DNA of 64,000 nucleotides from Bacteroidota bacterium (GTDB lineage Bacteria; Bacteroidota; Bacteroidia; NS11-12g; UBA955): NCBI GenBank assembly GCA_016787485.1, contig JAEUUL010000021.1, positions 1 to 64,000 of the forward strand, read 5' to 3'. Shown piece by piece: positions 18,655 to 27,715 of this stretch (position 1 is its first letter; each line of letters starts with the position of its first letter). The notes under the pieces were generated by a model. It saw only the letters and a program-made list of their open reading frames with translations, ran no database searches and was not told where the DNA came from. The position numbers and the translations under genes were made by a program.

Positions 18655-19375
18655 AGCCCTGATACTTATGCTCTGCTGTTTGCAGGCAAAGGCCCAGTTT
18701 ACGGACACGGCAGTGGTGGTCTATGAGAAGAAAACCAACCTGCACAAAATGTTTGAAAACCAGGGCGACTGGTTTGAGCAAATGAAAAAGATGATTCCCA
18801 AATACAAGGTGGAATCATACACATTGCAGTTGTTGCCCGGACAGTCCTTTTATTATATGTCTGCCGAATCGGATGCGCGCCTGCCAGCGTGGATGACTGT
18901 GAGCAGTCCGGCGGAAATACTGTCGGGGTTCGATAGCAGCAGACTGCTTGTGCGCAAAGAAATACTGGACAAGAACTACCTGATTGCAGATAGTTTACCC
19001 GTATACAACTGGCATGTGATGGCAGAAAGGCGCAGCATAGCGGGTTATGAGTGCCGCAAAGCGTGGACGAAGGTGAAAGACAGTCTGCTTTTGTTTGCCT
19101 GGTATGCAGAGGAACTTCTGTTGCCTGCCGGTCCGGAAACTGTACAAGGGTTACCCGGAACCATACTGGGTATGGCTGTACCTGAAATGCACACCACCTG
19201 GTTTGCCACCAGTGTACAGGTAAAAAAGCCTGTTTTGCAGGTGGAAACGCCCCTGAGCCGAAAAATGAAAAAAGCGAAACCTGTGAGTTACAGGCAGGTA
19301 GAGACTACATTACAGGATTTGCTCAAGGATTGGGACAAAGGGTATAAAAAACGAATCATCATGGCGTTGTTATAG
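18641..19375 (+). CDS. GLPGLI family protein
   Basis: The 244-aa secreted protein has signal peptide …LMLCCLQAKAQ. The family motif reads QGLPGTILGMAVPE at about residues 174-187 (GLPGT for GLPGL), preceded by the typical IAGYECRKA…F-AWYAEEL region. GLPGLI proteins are small Bacteroidota envelope proteins of unknown function, frequently encoded after a barrel protein of the kind found immediately upstream. The 14-bp overlap supports co-translation. Confidence 0.85.
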   Translation: MNRIKALILMLCCLQAKAQFTDTAVVVYEKKTNLHKMFENQGDWFEQMKKMIPKYKVESYTLQLLPGQSFYYMSAESDARLPAWMTVSSPAEILSGFDSSRLLVRKEILDKNYLIADSLPVYNWHVMAERRSIAGYECRKAWTKVKDSLLLFAWYAEELLLPAGPETVQGLPGTILGMAVPEMHTTWFATSVQVKKPVLQVETPLSRKMKKAKPVSYRQVETTLQDLLKDWDKGYKKRIIMALL

Positions 19376-19412
19376 GTGCAATCTGCGGGTTGAACTGCAG
19401 ATTTTCACGATT

Positions 19413-19429
19413 CTGTTCAAATTGAACAG
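19413..19429. promoter_or_regulatory. Perfect palindrome upstream of the OmpA/nuoI unit
   Basis: CTGTTCAAATTGAACAG has 8-bp arms around a central A. It lies 30 bp before a TATTTTCG box (19459-19466) and 47 bp before the start codon, a position suited to an operator. No regulator can be named. Confidence 0.4.
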
Positions 19430-19458
19430 TTTGTGCATACTGGCTTCATTCTTTTGCA

Positions 19459-19466
19459 TATTTTCG
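19459..19466 (+). promoter_or_regulatory. Candidate -7 element before the OmpA-like gene
   Basis: TATTTTCG is a one-base variant of TAnnTTTG, 10 bp before the ATG at 19477. Confidence 0.3.
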
Positions 19467-19476
19467 CGCCTGAATT

Positions 19477-20676
19477 ATGAAGTTCTCAAATGCCGTTGCA
19501 GCTATAGCTGCAGTTATCTGTTCCCTTTCGGGATTATACGCACAGGGCGGGGGCAAGCCTGCCGTTACCAAAGCCAGGCCGCCTAAAGAGATAGCGCCAG
19601 CTGTTCAGATTTATTTCGACCTGAACAAATATGAGGTTAAAAAGAGTGAGGCTGAGAAACTGAACAAGCTCATCAACGACCTTAAATCCAAGAAAGAGTA
19701 CCGCATAGTGCTCACCGGACATACAGACAGTCTGGGCAACGATGCATACAACATGGAACTGAGTGCACGACGTGTAGACGAAGTGTATGATTTCCTGGTA
19801 GAACAGGGAGTGGACACCGGCGTACTGCGTAAAATGTACTTTGGCCGCGCCAAACCCCGCGAAAAGAATGAAGGGGATGAAGAAAAGCGCGCTAAAAACC
19901 GCCGTGTGGAAATTACCATAATAGAAAAGGAGAAACCAGTGGAAATACCTAAACCTCCGGTGAAGGATACCTGTGGCCGGGATACACTGGTTTTCATTGG
20001 ACAGGGAATCAGCATTTCTATGAACAAATGCGAGTATACCCGCATGTGTAAAGCCAAGCCTGGAAGTTGCATTACGGTAGAACGCATGACCGAGCTGGAC
20101 GAAATTTTTGACAGTGGTACACCGTTGAAAACCCAAAAAGGCGAAGGATTTATCTGGGGTGGTATTTTTAAGTTTGCCATGGCCGGAGACACCTGCCTGA
20201 AAAATCCTGCCTCTTTTCAATTCCAACTGGACCTGGATGCTTATAAAAAAGCAAAGCTTGGGGTGTATAAAACAAAAGGAGAATCATCCCTTGAAATGGA
20301 AAAAGGAACCCGTGTAAGCATCACCCGCACCAAGGAGTATGTAAAAGTGGGAGTTCCATTGAAGTGTCCCGGACAAATCAACGTTGCCTCTGTTGCCGGT
20401 AAGAGCAAAACTGCTGCATTTAAAGATAAGAGTGGCAAGGTAGAAGAAGTGTATGTGGTAACAGCAGCACCGGTATCTATCTTACCAGCAACCAAAAAAG
20501 GCAGCAAATGGTTTGTGAACTATACATCTGTGGCTGAGCCCAAAATGTATCTGCGTCTGAAAGACGGCGAAACTGTAGTAAGGGATATAGACCTGAATAG
20601 TGTGCGCAAAGCCAAAAAGAAAGGCGAACTGCGTAAAAAATACAAAATCAAGGGAAAACACCTCAAAGGCGCATAA
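19477..20676 (+). CDS. OmpA-family peptidoglycan-binding protein with unknown C-terminal domain
   Basis: The 399-aa protein has a signal peptide (…SGLYAQ). An OmpA-like domain sits unusually at the N-terminus (about 40-150): VQIYFDLNKYEVKKSEAEKL, LTGHTDSLGNDAYNMELSAR, then RVDEVYDFL and KNRRVEI, with the Asp and Arg that contact diaminopimelate. About 230 residues of unrecognised, Lys-rich beta-type sequence follow. It is probably periplasmic and attached to peptidoglycan. It lies only 19 bp upstream of nuoI on the same strand, so the complex I genes downstream may be read from its promoter. Confidence 0.8.
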   Translation: MKFSNAVAAIAAVICSLSGLYAQGGGKPAVTKARPPKEIAPAVQIYFDLNKYEVKKSEAEKLNKLINDLKSKKEYRIVLTGHTDSLGNDAYNMELSARRVDEVYDFLVEQGVDTGVLRKMYFGRAKPREKNEGDEEKRAKNRRVEITIIEKEKPVEIPKPPVKDTCGRDTLVFIGQGISISMNKCEYTRMCKAKPGSCITVERMTELDEIFDSGTPLKTQKGEGFIWGGIFKFAMAGDTCLKNPASFQFQLDLDAYKKAKLGVYKTKGESSLEMEKGTRVSITRTKEYVKVGVPLKCPGQINVASVAGKSKTAAFKDKSGKVEEVYVVTAAPVSILPATKKGSKWFVNYTSVAEPKMYLRLKDGETVVRDIDLNSVRKAKKKGELRKKYKIKGKHLKGA

Positions 20677-20695
20677 CACTAGCGACAAAGCAGGT

Positions 20696-21244
20696 ATGGA
20701 AAGACTAACCCAGCGCAGCCGGGACGTGGTGAACAAAAAGATGACGTTCATGGAACGCATCTATTTACCGGCAATTCTCAAAGGCTTATTTATCACCTTC
20801 AGCCACTTTTTCCGCAAAAAGGCCAGTTTGAATTACCCGGAGGTAAAGAAACCCTTTGCTCCGGTATACCGCGGTCAACATGTACTGAAGCGCGATGAAA
20901 GCGGCGCTGAACGCTGCACTGCCTGCGGTTTGTGTGCCGTAAGCTGTCCGGCGGAGGCCATTACCATGGTTGCCGCAGAACGCAAAAACGGAGAGGAATC
21001 TCTGTACCGGGAAGAGAAATACGCCGCAGTTTACGAAATCAACATGCTGCGCTGCATTTTCTGCGGTTTGTGTGAGGAAGCCTGTCCTAAAGAGGCCATA
21101 TTCCTTACAGACAGAATTGTAGACGCAGAATTTACCCGCAACGACTTTGTTTATGGCAAAGACAAACTGGTGGAGCCGGTGGATGCGCGTATCGATGTGA
21201 GCAAAAGACAAGTGTGGTCTTACCAATCTAATTCTACAAACTGA
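20696..21244 (+). CDS. nuoI: NADH-quinone oxidoreductase subunit I
   Basis: The 182-aa peripheral-arm subunit carries two 4Fe-4S clusters (N6a, N6b) that pass electrons toward quinone. Ligand sets are CTACGLCAVSCP (C74, C77, C80, C84) and CIFCGLCEEACP (C120, C123, C126, C130). An N-terminal amphipathic helix region (LPAILKGLFITFSHFFRKKA) is typical. The start at 20696 was chosen over an upstream frame extension overlapping the OmpA gene. It is the first of six contiguous nuo genes; nuoA-H are not in the window, although in many Bacteroidota all fourteen are together. Confidence 0.95.
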   Translation: MERLTQRSRDVVNKKMTFMERIYLPAILKGLFITFSHFFRKKASLNYPEVKKPFAPVYRGQHVLKRDESGAERCTACGLCAVSCPAEAITMVAAERKNGEESLYREEKYAAVYEINMLRCIFCGLCEEACPKEAIFLTDRIVDAEFTRNDFVYGKDKLVEPVDARIDVSKRQVWSYQSNSTN

Positions 21245-21246
21245 GC

Positions 21247-21795
21247 ATGCCTGAATTGAGTAAAATACCCTGGCCGTTTCTGATATTGTCATTCATCAGT
21301 ATACTGTGCGCCCTGTATGTGGTTACCAGCAATAGCCCTATTCGCAGTGTGCTCGCACTCATACTTACCTTCTTCAGTATTTCTGCCCATTATGTAATGC
21401 TGAATGCCCAGTTTCTGGCCATTGTGAACCTGATTGTATATGCAGGTGCCATTATGGTTCTGTTCCTGTTTGTACTTATGCTGCTGAACCTGAACAAAGA
21501 GACGGAGCCGCTGAAATCCAACAAATGGCTCATTGGTGCAGCTGTTTCCGCCGGCTTGTTATTGTTGGTGTTTACGGCTTCAATACAAACCAGCAGCGAG
21601 CACATCATGCGGCACCCGGAAGCAGGCACAGGACTGGTAAAGAGCCTCGGCAAGGTGCTGTTTACCGATTATCTGGTGCCATTTGAACTATCGGGAATCC
21701 TGTTTCTGGCAGCTATGGTAGGAGCCGTGATGCTTGGCAAACGTGACGCAGCCAATGAAAGTGACACAGAAATAACCGGGAGGGAAGAAGTATGA
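21247..21795 (+). CDS. nuoJ: NADH-quinone oxidoreductase subunit J
   Basis: The 182-aa membrane subunit has five hydrophobic segments. The characteristic third segment reads AIVNLIVYAGAIMVLFLFVL and then MLLNL; its pi-bulge helix takes part in conformational coupling in complex I. It starts 2 bp after nuoI ends and overlaps nuoK by 4 bp (ATGA), indicating tight coupling. Confidence 0.95.
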   Translation: MPELSKIPWPFLILSFISILCALYVVTSNSPIRSVLALILTFFSISAHYVMLNAQFLAIVNLIVYAGAIMVLFLFVLMLLNLNKETEPLKSNKWLIGAAVSAGLLLLVFTASIQTSSEHIMRHPEAGTGLVKSLGKVLFTDYLVPFELSGILFLAAMVGAVMLGKRDAANESDTEITGREEV

Positions 21796-22118
21796 AGCCA
21801 GACAGTATTTTTCACACAGTGGAAATAAGCCACTATATCTATCTCAGCTGTGTGCTGTTTTGCATAGGTCTGTTCGGTGTGCTTTTCCGCCGCAATGCAA
21901 TCGTGCTTCTTATGTGTATAGAACTTATGCTGAATGCGGTAAATCTTCTGTTTACTGCTTTTTCATCCTACATGGGTGATAGCAGCGGACAGCTGTTTGT
22001 GTTTTTTGTAATGGTGGTAGCGGCTGCTGAGGCTGCAGTGGGTCTTGCAATACTGGTTATGATGTTCCGGAATACCCGCACCACAGATGTTAGTTTCCTA
22101 AGCAATCTCAAAGGATGA
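21792..22118 (+). CDS. nuoK: NADH-quinone oxidoreductase subunit K
   Basis: The 108-aa protein has three membrane helices. The two conserved membrane glutamates needed for proton transfer are present: E44 in MCIELMLNAVNLLF and E80 in AAAEAAVGLAI (equivalent to E36 and E72 of E. coli). It overlaps both neighbours by 4 bp. Confidence 0.96.
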   Translation: MKPDSIFHTVEISHYIYLSCVLFCIGLFGVLFRRNAIVLLMCIELMLNAVNLLFTAFSSYMGDSSGQLFVFFVMVVAAAEAAVGLAILVMMFRNTRTTDVSFLSNLKG

Positions 22119-24010
22119 TGCAAAACCTGGCACTTATTATTCTATCTCCGCTGGCCGGTTTTTTAATCACCGGACTCATTGGCAAGCGATTGCCCGAAAA
22201 AGTAACCGGATGGCTTGGTTCACTGGCCGTGCTCGTTTCTTTTGTATTGTCCATTTCCGTTTTTAACCAGATTGCGGCAAATCCGGCAGGAATGCATCAG
22301 AAATTATTTACTTTTCTGTCTGTAGGCAGCCTGCAGATTGATTTCGCCCTGCAGGCAGACCGTTTGACGGCCCTGATGATGCTGGTGGTAACCGGTATCG
22401 GTTTCCTTATTCACGTATACAGCATTGCCTATATGCATGGTGATGCCGGTTTCTATAAGTTTTTTGCCTACCTCAATTTGTTTGTCTTCAACATGCTGGT
22501 ACTCATTATGGGTGCCAATTTTCTCATGTTGTTCTTCGGCTGGGAAGGTGTGGGTCTCTGTTCCTATCTGCTTATCGGATTCTGGTACGAGAATGCGGAA
22601 TATGGCAAAGCAGCCCGCAAAGCCTTTGTGATGAACCGAATCGGTGACCTGGGTCTGCTTTTGGGACTGTTCCTGATCATTTTTGAATTCGGCAGCCTCG
22701 ATTATCATACCGTGTTTGAAGCTGCAGCGCGCGGCGATCACAACCTGGGCGTAATTACAGCCATATGCATTCTGCTTTTCGTGGGTGCAATGGGCAAAAG
22801 TGCTCAGATTCCGCTTTACACCTGGCTTCCCGATGCGATGGCGGGCCCAACACCCGTTTCAGCCCTCATTCACGCAGCGACCATGGTTACTGCGGGTATC
22901 TATCTGGTTGTTCGCTGCAATACCCTTTACCATTTTGCACCCGTAGCGCAGGAGTTAATACTGTACGTAGGCATAGCCACCAGCATTCTGGCGGCCCTTA
23001 TCGGCCTGAAACAAAATGATATTAAAAAAGTACTGGCCTACAGTACAGTAAGTCAACTGGGACTCATGTTTGTGGCCCTTGGTTGCGGTGCATATACAGC
23101 CGCTATGTTCCACCTTACCACCCACGCGTTCTTCAAAGCCCTGCTGTTTTTGGGCAGTGGCAGTGTGATTCATGGCATGGGCGGGGAGCAGGATATACGG
23201 CGCATGGGTGCTTTGAAAGCCAGCATGCCACTTACCTTCTGGACATTCCTTATCGGTACGCTGGCCATAGCCGGATTTCCGTTCATGTCCGGATTCTTCA
23301 GCAAAGATGAAATTCTGGCAGAAGTGTTTGTACACAATAAAGTGGTATGGGCACTGGCCGTGGGATCGGCTCTGCTCACCAGTATATACATGCTTCGTCT
23401 GTTCTTCGTTACTTTTCTGGGCAGTTTCCGCGGTACGGATGAACAAAAGCACCATTTGCACGAATCACCATGGATGATGACGGTTCCACTGGCCATACTG
23501 GCAATCCTGAGTATAGGTGGTGGTCTGCTGAACCTGCCTGAAATCGTAGGTGGAGGCATGGCGCATACTCTGAAACACTGGCTTGAACCCGTAACTGGCA
23601 AACCAGCCGGGGAGCATGCAATTAGCCACGGCACAGAACTGGCCCTGATGGGGGTAGCCGTAGCTATGCTCCTGGGTGCCTGGCTGTACACCCGGAACAA
23701 ATACCAGAGCAAAGGGGTAGTGCCTGAGGCGGATGAAGCCCAGGAAGGCACAGGCAGATTGCTGAGCCACAAGTTCTATGTGGATGAGGTATATGATGCT
23801 GCCATTGTGCAACCTGTGAATACCACCGGTGAAATACTTTACGAACAGGCCGACCGGAAGGGGATAGACCGCATAGTGAATGCCCTCGGTAACCTGTGGG
23901 TATGGCTGGGTGGATTGTACAAAAAGGTACAGAACGGTAATTTGGAGTACTACCTTATTTTCATGGTAGCCGGACTCATTCTCATTGTTGGTTTTAATTT
24001 ATTCAGATAA
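22115..24010 (+). CDS. nuoL: NADH-quinone oxidoreductase subunit L
   Basis: The 631-aa antiporter-like proton-pumping subunit has about 15-16 membrane segments and the C-terminal lateral helix region. Key motifs are the FFGWEGVGLCSYLLIGFW glutamate, GKSAQIPLYTWLPDAM and GPTPVSALIHAATMVTAG, and the KKVLAYSTVSQLG lysine segment. Length is normal for the family. Confidence 0.97.
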   Translation: MMQNLALIILSPLAGFLITGLIGKRLPEKVTGWLGSLAVLVSFVLSISVFNQIAANPAGMHQKLFTFLSVGSLQIDFALQADRLTALMMLVVTGIGFLIHVYSIAYMHGDAGFYKFFAYLNLFVFNMLVLIMGANFLMLFFGWEGVGLCSYLLIGFWYENAEYGKAARKAFVMNRIGDLGLLLGLFLIIFEFGSLDYHTVFEAAARGDHNLGVITAICILLFVGAMGKSAQIPLYTWLPDAMAGPTPVSALIHAATMVTAGIYLVVRCNTLYHFAPVAQELILYVGIATSILAALIGLKQNDIKKVLAYSTVSQLGLMFVALGCGAYTAAMFHLTTHAFFKALLFLGSGSVIHGMGGEQDIRRMGALKASMPLTFWTFLIGTLAIAGFPFMSGFFSKDEILAEVFVHNKVVWALAVGSALLTSIYMLRLFFVTFLGSFRGTDEQKHHLHESPWMMTVPLAILAILSIGGGLLNLPEIVGGGMAHTLKHWLEPVTGKPAGEHAISHGTELALMGVAVAMLLGAWLYTRNKYQSKGVVPEADEAQEGTGRLLSHKFYVDEVYDAAIVQPVNTTGEILYEQADRKGIDRIVNALGNLWVWLGGLYKKVQNGNLEYYLIFMVAGLILIVGFNLFR

Positions 24011-24012
24011 GC

Positions 24013-25464
24013 TTGGAACTCATACTCATTCCCATCATTGCAGGTGTGCTGGCGGCATTGGCCGGAAAACAATCCCGGTGGGTGGCACTGGCCGGATCTC
24101 TGGTCTCATTGGGCATAACGCTGTTCTGGCTGGCCGGTTTCCGATATGGCGCCAGTTTCCAGTATGTGTTTGACAAAGCCTGGTTTTCTCAGGGTATCCA
24201 TTTCCGCACCGGGGTAGATGGTATCAGCATGGTTTTGCTTCTGCTTACCAATATTCTTGTACCGGTGATTCTTCTTTCGGCCTTGCGCAATGATAAGAGG
24301 AATGCGGCCACCCTGTTTGCCCTTATTGTAGGTATGCAGGGTGCACTGAATGGTGTTTTTCTGGCGCTGGACGGCCTCATGTTCTACATCTTCTGGGAAC
24401 TGGCACTTATCCCGGTGTATTTCATCTGCGCCCTCTGGGGTGAAGGGAATGCATTCCGCACAACCCTTAAGTTTTTCATTTACACCTTTATTGGTTCGCT
24501 GGCCATGCTGGCCTCTCTCATATTTCTCTATAGCCGCACGCCCGACCCATCGTCGTTTGGCTATGAAGCCTTGCTGGCGGTAAATCTGAACCATACCGAA
24601 GCTATATGGGTGGGAGCAGGCATATTGTTGGCATTTGCGGTAAAAATACCCATGCTGCCTTTACACAGCTGGCAGCCGGATACCTACTCTGAAGCGCCGG
24701 CCCAGGGCAGTATGTTGCTTTCGGGTATTATGCTCAAAATGGGCTTGTACGGACTCATCCGCTGGTTTTTCCCGCTTGTGCCGGAAGCCCTGAATGTATT
24801 CGGTCCGGTGCTGATTGCTTCAGGTGTGATCGGTGTGTTGTACGGTGCGCTGATAGCTATACGCCAGAACGACATGAAACGGCTGGTTGCCTTTTCATCC
24901 CTCAGCCACGTGGGACTCATAGCCGCCGGTATCGCCACGGTGAGTGTGGAAGGTATGCAGGGTGCAGTACTGCAGATGTTTACCCACGGAGTGAATGTGG
25001 TGGGACTTTTCCTTGCCATCGAAGTGATACAGAGCAGGGCGATGACCCGCAACCTGGATGCACTGGGCGGCATTGCCAAACAGGCGCCTGTATTCGCCGT
25101 ATTCTTCCTGTTGCTGGTGTTGGGCACTACCGCCGTTCCGTTTACCAATGGATTTCCCGGAGAATTGCTGCTGCTGAAAGCTACATTTGGTTACAAAGCC
25201 GTGTGGGGCATACTTGCAGGAATTACCATCATTCTGTGTGCAGTGTATATGTTGCGTATGTATCAGTTCAGTATGCTGGGCAAACCATCGGGCGGTATAT
25301 ACCTGTTTCCCGATTTGCGCTGGAATGAGTGGATGGCTTTTGGAATCCTCGCTTTGCTCGTATTATGGACCGGATTATTTCCGCAATATCTGCTGGACCT
25401 CTGTGGTCCGGCCATACAAAAAACAATGAAAGGGATACTTGATTCAACGGGGGTGGTATCATGA
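24013..25464 (+). CDS. nuoM: NADH-quinone oxidoreductase subunit M
   Basis: The 483-aa antiporter-like proton-pumping subunit shows the FYIFWELALIPVYF glutamate segment, the AVKIPMLPLHSWQPDTYSEA channel motif and MKRLVAFSSLSHVG. The start appears to be TTG at 24013 (2 bp after nuoL); no suitable ATG precedes the first conserved helix. It overlaps nuoN by 4 bp. Confidence 0.96.
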   Translation: MELILIPIIAGVLAALAGKQSRWVALAGSLVSLGITLFWLAGFRYGASFQYVFDKAWFSQGIHFRTGVDGISMVLLLLTNILVPVILLSALRNDKRNAATLFALIVGMQGALNGVFLALDGLMFYIFWELALIPVYFICALWGEGNAFRTTLKFFIYTFIGSLAMLASLIFLYSRTPDPSSFGYEALLAVNLNHTEAIWVGAGILLAFAVKIPMLPLHSWQPDTYSEAPAQGSMLLSGIMLKMGLYGLIRWFFPLVPEALNVFGPVLIASGVIGVLYGALIAIRQNDMKRLVAFSSLSHVGLIAAGIATVSVEGMQGAVLQMFTHGVNVVGLFLAIEVIQSRAMTRNLDALGGIAKQAPVFAVFFLLLVLGTTAVPFTNGFPGELLLLKATFGYKAVWGILAGITIILCAVYMLRMYQFSMLGKPSGGIYLFPDLRWNEWMAFGILALLVLWTGLFPQYLLDLCGPAIQKTMKGILDSTGVVS

Positions 25465-26870
25465 GGTCGCTGTTGCTTATATTTTTAGGAGCCATTGCCA
25501 TTCTTTTTGCCGGACTGGGCAAGAAAGAAATCCGCATGTTGCCCTGGGCCATTGCATTGCTGCTGGGAGCCCTGGTTTTCATTCCCATGGACTGGATTGC
25601 CAACGAGCAGCCTGATTGGGTCAATCACATTGTGCCTTACTTTATGATGGTATTTGACCGGAGTGCTCTGGCTTTTATGGCTGTGATAATCATTGCGGCT
25701 ATGCTTGTACTGGGACTGTTCGGACAAAGGGAAATCACCGGGTCTGATCAGTTGGGTCTGATCCTTTTCAGCCTGTGTGGTGCCCTTATCCTGTGCAGCT
25801 TTACACATATGGTTATGCTGTTTCTGGGTATAGAAGCACTGAGTATTCCTCTGTTCGTGCTTGCTGGCAGCCGCAAGAAGGACCTGAGAAGCAATGAAGC
25901 TGCCATCAAGTATTTCCTGATGGGCGCATTCTCTACCGCCATTTTCCTGATGGGTTGTGCTTTTGTTTACGGTGGCACGGGAACCCTTGATCTGAGTGTC
26001 ATGCAGCGGGTAATACCCGGAAGTGCAGCCATGGGTGGAATGACCGGCCTGGCTAAAACCGGTGTGGTACTCCTCATGACCGGACTTTGTTTTAAAATAG
26101 CGGCCGTTCCGTTCCATTTCTGGAGTCCGGATGTGTACGAAGGCAGTCCAAACCGGACAACCCTGTTTATGGCCACAGTGGTAAAAATCGCATCATTCTC
26201 TGCGTTTTTCCGCCTCTTCAATTTTGCATTTTCCTCACCGCTGGCGCATGGCAACTGGTCGTTTGTTCTGGCCATACTGGCAGCAGCAACCATACTTGTA
26301 GGAAATATAGGTGCTCTGGCGCAGCGCAACCTTAAGCGCACCATGGCCTACAGCAGTATCGCGCATGCGGGTTATATGTTGCTTGCCATACTGGCCAATC
26401 CGCTGGAATCCTTCTGGGCACTGATTGTATATAGTCTGGCCTACGCAGGCAGCAGTGCTGTGGTGTTTTATATTCTGAACAAGGTACAGGAGAAGAAAGG
26501 GAACACAGAATTTGAATCCTTCAACGGGTTTGGCCGGGCCAACCGCTGGCTGGGTATTTTGTTGATTCTTGCCCTCTTCAGTATGGCTGGTATACCGGTA
26601 ACTGCGGGTTTTGCAGGCAAATTCCTGTTGTTCAGCGCCGCTTTTACAGGCTTTAAATGGCTGGTGATTGTGGCCCTGCTGGGTTCCGCCATCAGTATCG
26701 CCTATTATTTCCGCGTATTCAGGCATGCATTCCTTACAGAGGCAGATGGCGATATCATCAAACCAGAGTGGCAGGACAGCGTATTTCTGGCCATTGCAGC
26801 CACTGTATTGCTGCTTATCGGCATCTGGCCGGCACTCATTACAGGATTGCAGTTGTTTGAGCTTCACTGA
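25461..26870 (+). CDS. nuoN: NADH-quinone oxidoreductase subunit N
   Basis: The 469-aa third antiporter-like subunit has the core motifs FLGIEALSIPLFVLAG, CFKIAAVPFHFWSPDVYEG and RTMAYSSIAHAGYMLLA. It is the last nuo gene of the cluster. Its TGA overlaps the start of a lipoprotein gene, which may share the transcript. Confidence 0.96.
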   Translation: MRSLLLIFLGAIAILFAGLGKKEIRMLPWAIALLLGALVFIPMDWIANEQPDWVNHIVPYFMMVFDRSALAFMAVIIIAAMLVLGLFGQREITGSDQLGLILFSLCGALILCSFTHMVMLFLGIEALSIPLFVLAGSRKKDLRSNEAAIKYFLMGAFSTAIFLMGCAFVYGGTGTLDLSVMQRVIPGSAAMGGMTGLAKTGVVLLMTGLCFKIAAVPFHFWSPDVYEGSPNRTTLFMATVVKIASFSAFFRLFNFAFSSPLAHGNWSFVLAILAAATILVGNIGALAQRNLKRTMAYSSIAHAGYMLLAILANPLESFWALIVYSLAYAGSSAVVFYILNKVQEKKGNTEFESFNGFGRANRWLGILLILALFSMAGIPVTAGFAGKFLLFSAAFTGFKWLVIVALLGSAISIAYYFRVFRHAFLTEADGDIIKPEWQDSVFLAIAATVLLLIGIWPALITGLQLFELH

Positions 26871-27286
26871 TGATGCGCAGCGCAGCCCTCTGCCTCACTG
26901 CACTGCTGATATTAGGCGGTTGCCGTTACGAAAAAGGCCCGAAGTTTTCATTGCGTAGCGCGGATAAACGCATAGTGCGCGTGTGGGTGATGGATAAATA
27001 TTACGACAATGGGGTGGACAAAACAGACTATTACAAGTCACTTTTTCCAGGGTATAAGCTGGAAATAAAGGATGACAACAATTACACACTCACTGCAGAA
27101 AGCATTATTCCTTTTAAAGAAACCGGAACATGGGAATGGCAGGAGGGTAAAACCAAACTAAACCTGCGCAAAAACGGAACCGGTACAAATGTATGGCGGG
27201 TGTTGCGGCTGACTGCAAAAGAATTTTGGGCCGACCAGGTGGATGGAAACGGCCATACCATCGAATACAGACTCAAAGCGGATTAA
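26870..27286 (+). CDS. Small lipoprotein at the end of the nuo operon, lipocalin-like size
   Basis: The 138-aa protein has a signal peptide ending in a lipobox (LLILGGC, Cys about 19). The mature part is beta-rich with a TGTWEWQEGKTKLNLRKNG segment and KEFWADQVDGNGHTIEYRL, a pattern seen in small lipocalin-like Bacteroidota lipoproteins; the fold assignment is tentative. It is translationally coupled to nuoN (ATGATG overlap) and overlaps the convergent downstream gene by 4 bp. No function in complex I is known. Confidence 0.65.
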   Translation: MMRSAALCLTALLILGGCRYEKGPKFSLRSADKRIVRVWVMDKYYDNGVDKTDYYKSLFPGYKLEIKDDNNYTLTAESIIPFKETGTWEWQEGKTKLNLRKNGTGTNVWRVLRLTAKEFWADQVDGNGHTIEYRLKAD

Positions 27287-27711
27287 CGCACCATCTCTGC
27301 GCGGTATACGTAGTAAATGCTTTTTCCGCGAAACAGGAATGGCTGTGAGTATTTGCGGTACCACACATTTACTTTCTTGCCTACATGGTTGTTCATAAAC
27401 TGAATCAGGGTATCATTTCCCTTATCCGCAGAGAACTTCATCACCCGTGTACTCAGACCGTTGGTGGGGTCAGAAATCAGTTCCTGTGTAAGCAGGGTAC
27501 CTTCATAGGTAATGATCATGCGGCCATCGGAGCCAAAGCTCTGAAGTTCACCAGCAGTTTGTTTATCGCCTACAGCCCAAAAGCGGGTAACTCCGAAAAA
27601 CACGCCATAAATGACAATAGCCAGCAATGCGATGAGCATAATGACTCTTACGAAACGGGGTGTGCGTTTTTTTGGATTGGGAAGGGCAGGGTTGGTGGTT
27701 GTATTTTCCAT
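27283..27711 (-). CDS. Single-pass membrane protein of unknown function
   Basis: The 142-aa product has a short Pro/Lys-rich cytoplasmic N-terminus, one membrane segment (about residues 22-45; MLIALLAIVIYGVFFGVTRF) and a soluble domain of about 95 residues with GRMIITYEGTLLTQELIS and KKVNVWYRKYSQPFLFRG. No signal peptidase site is evident. It lies 4 bp downstream of the ppk2 gene on the same strand, so the two are probably co-transcribed. I do not recognise the family. Confidence 0.6.
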   Translation of the reverse strand: MENTTTNPALPNPKKRTPRFVRVIMLIALLAIVIYGVFFGVTRFWAVGDKQTAGELQSFGSDGRMIITYEGTLLTQELISDPTNGLSTRVMKFSADKGNDTLIQFMNNHVGKKVNVWYRKYSQPFLFRGKSIYYVYRAEMVR

Positions 27712-27715
27712 GGGT

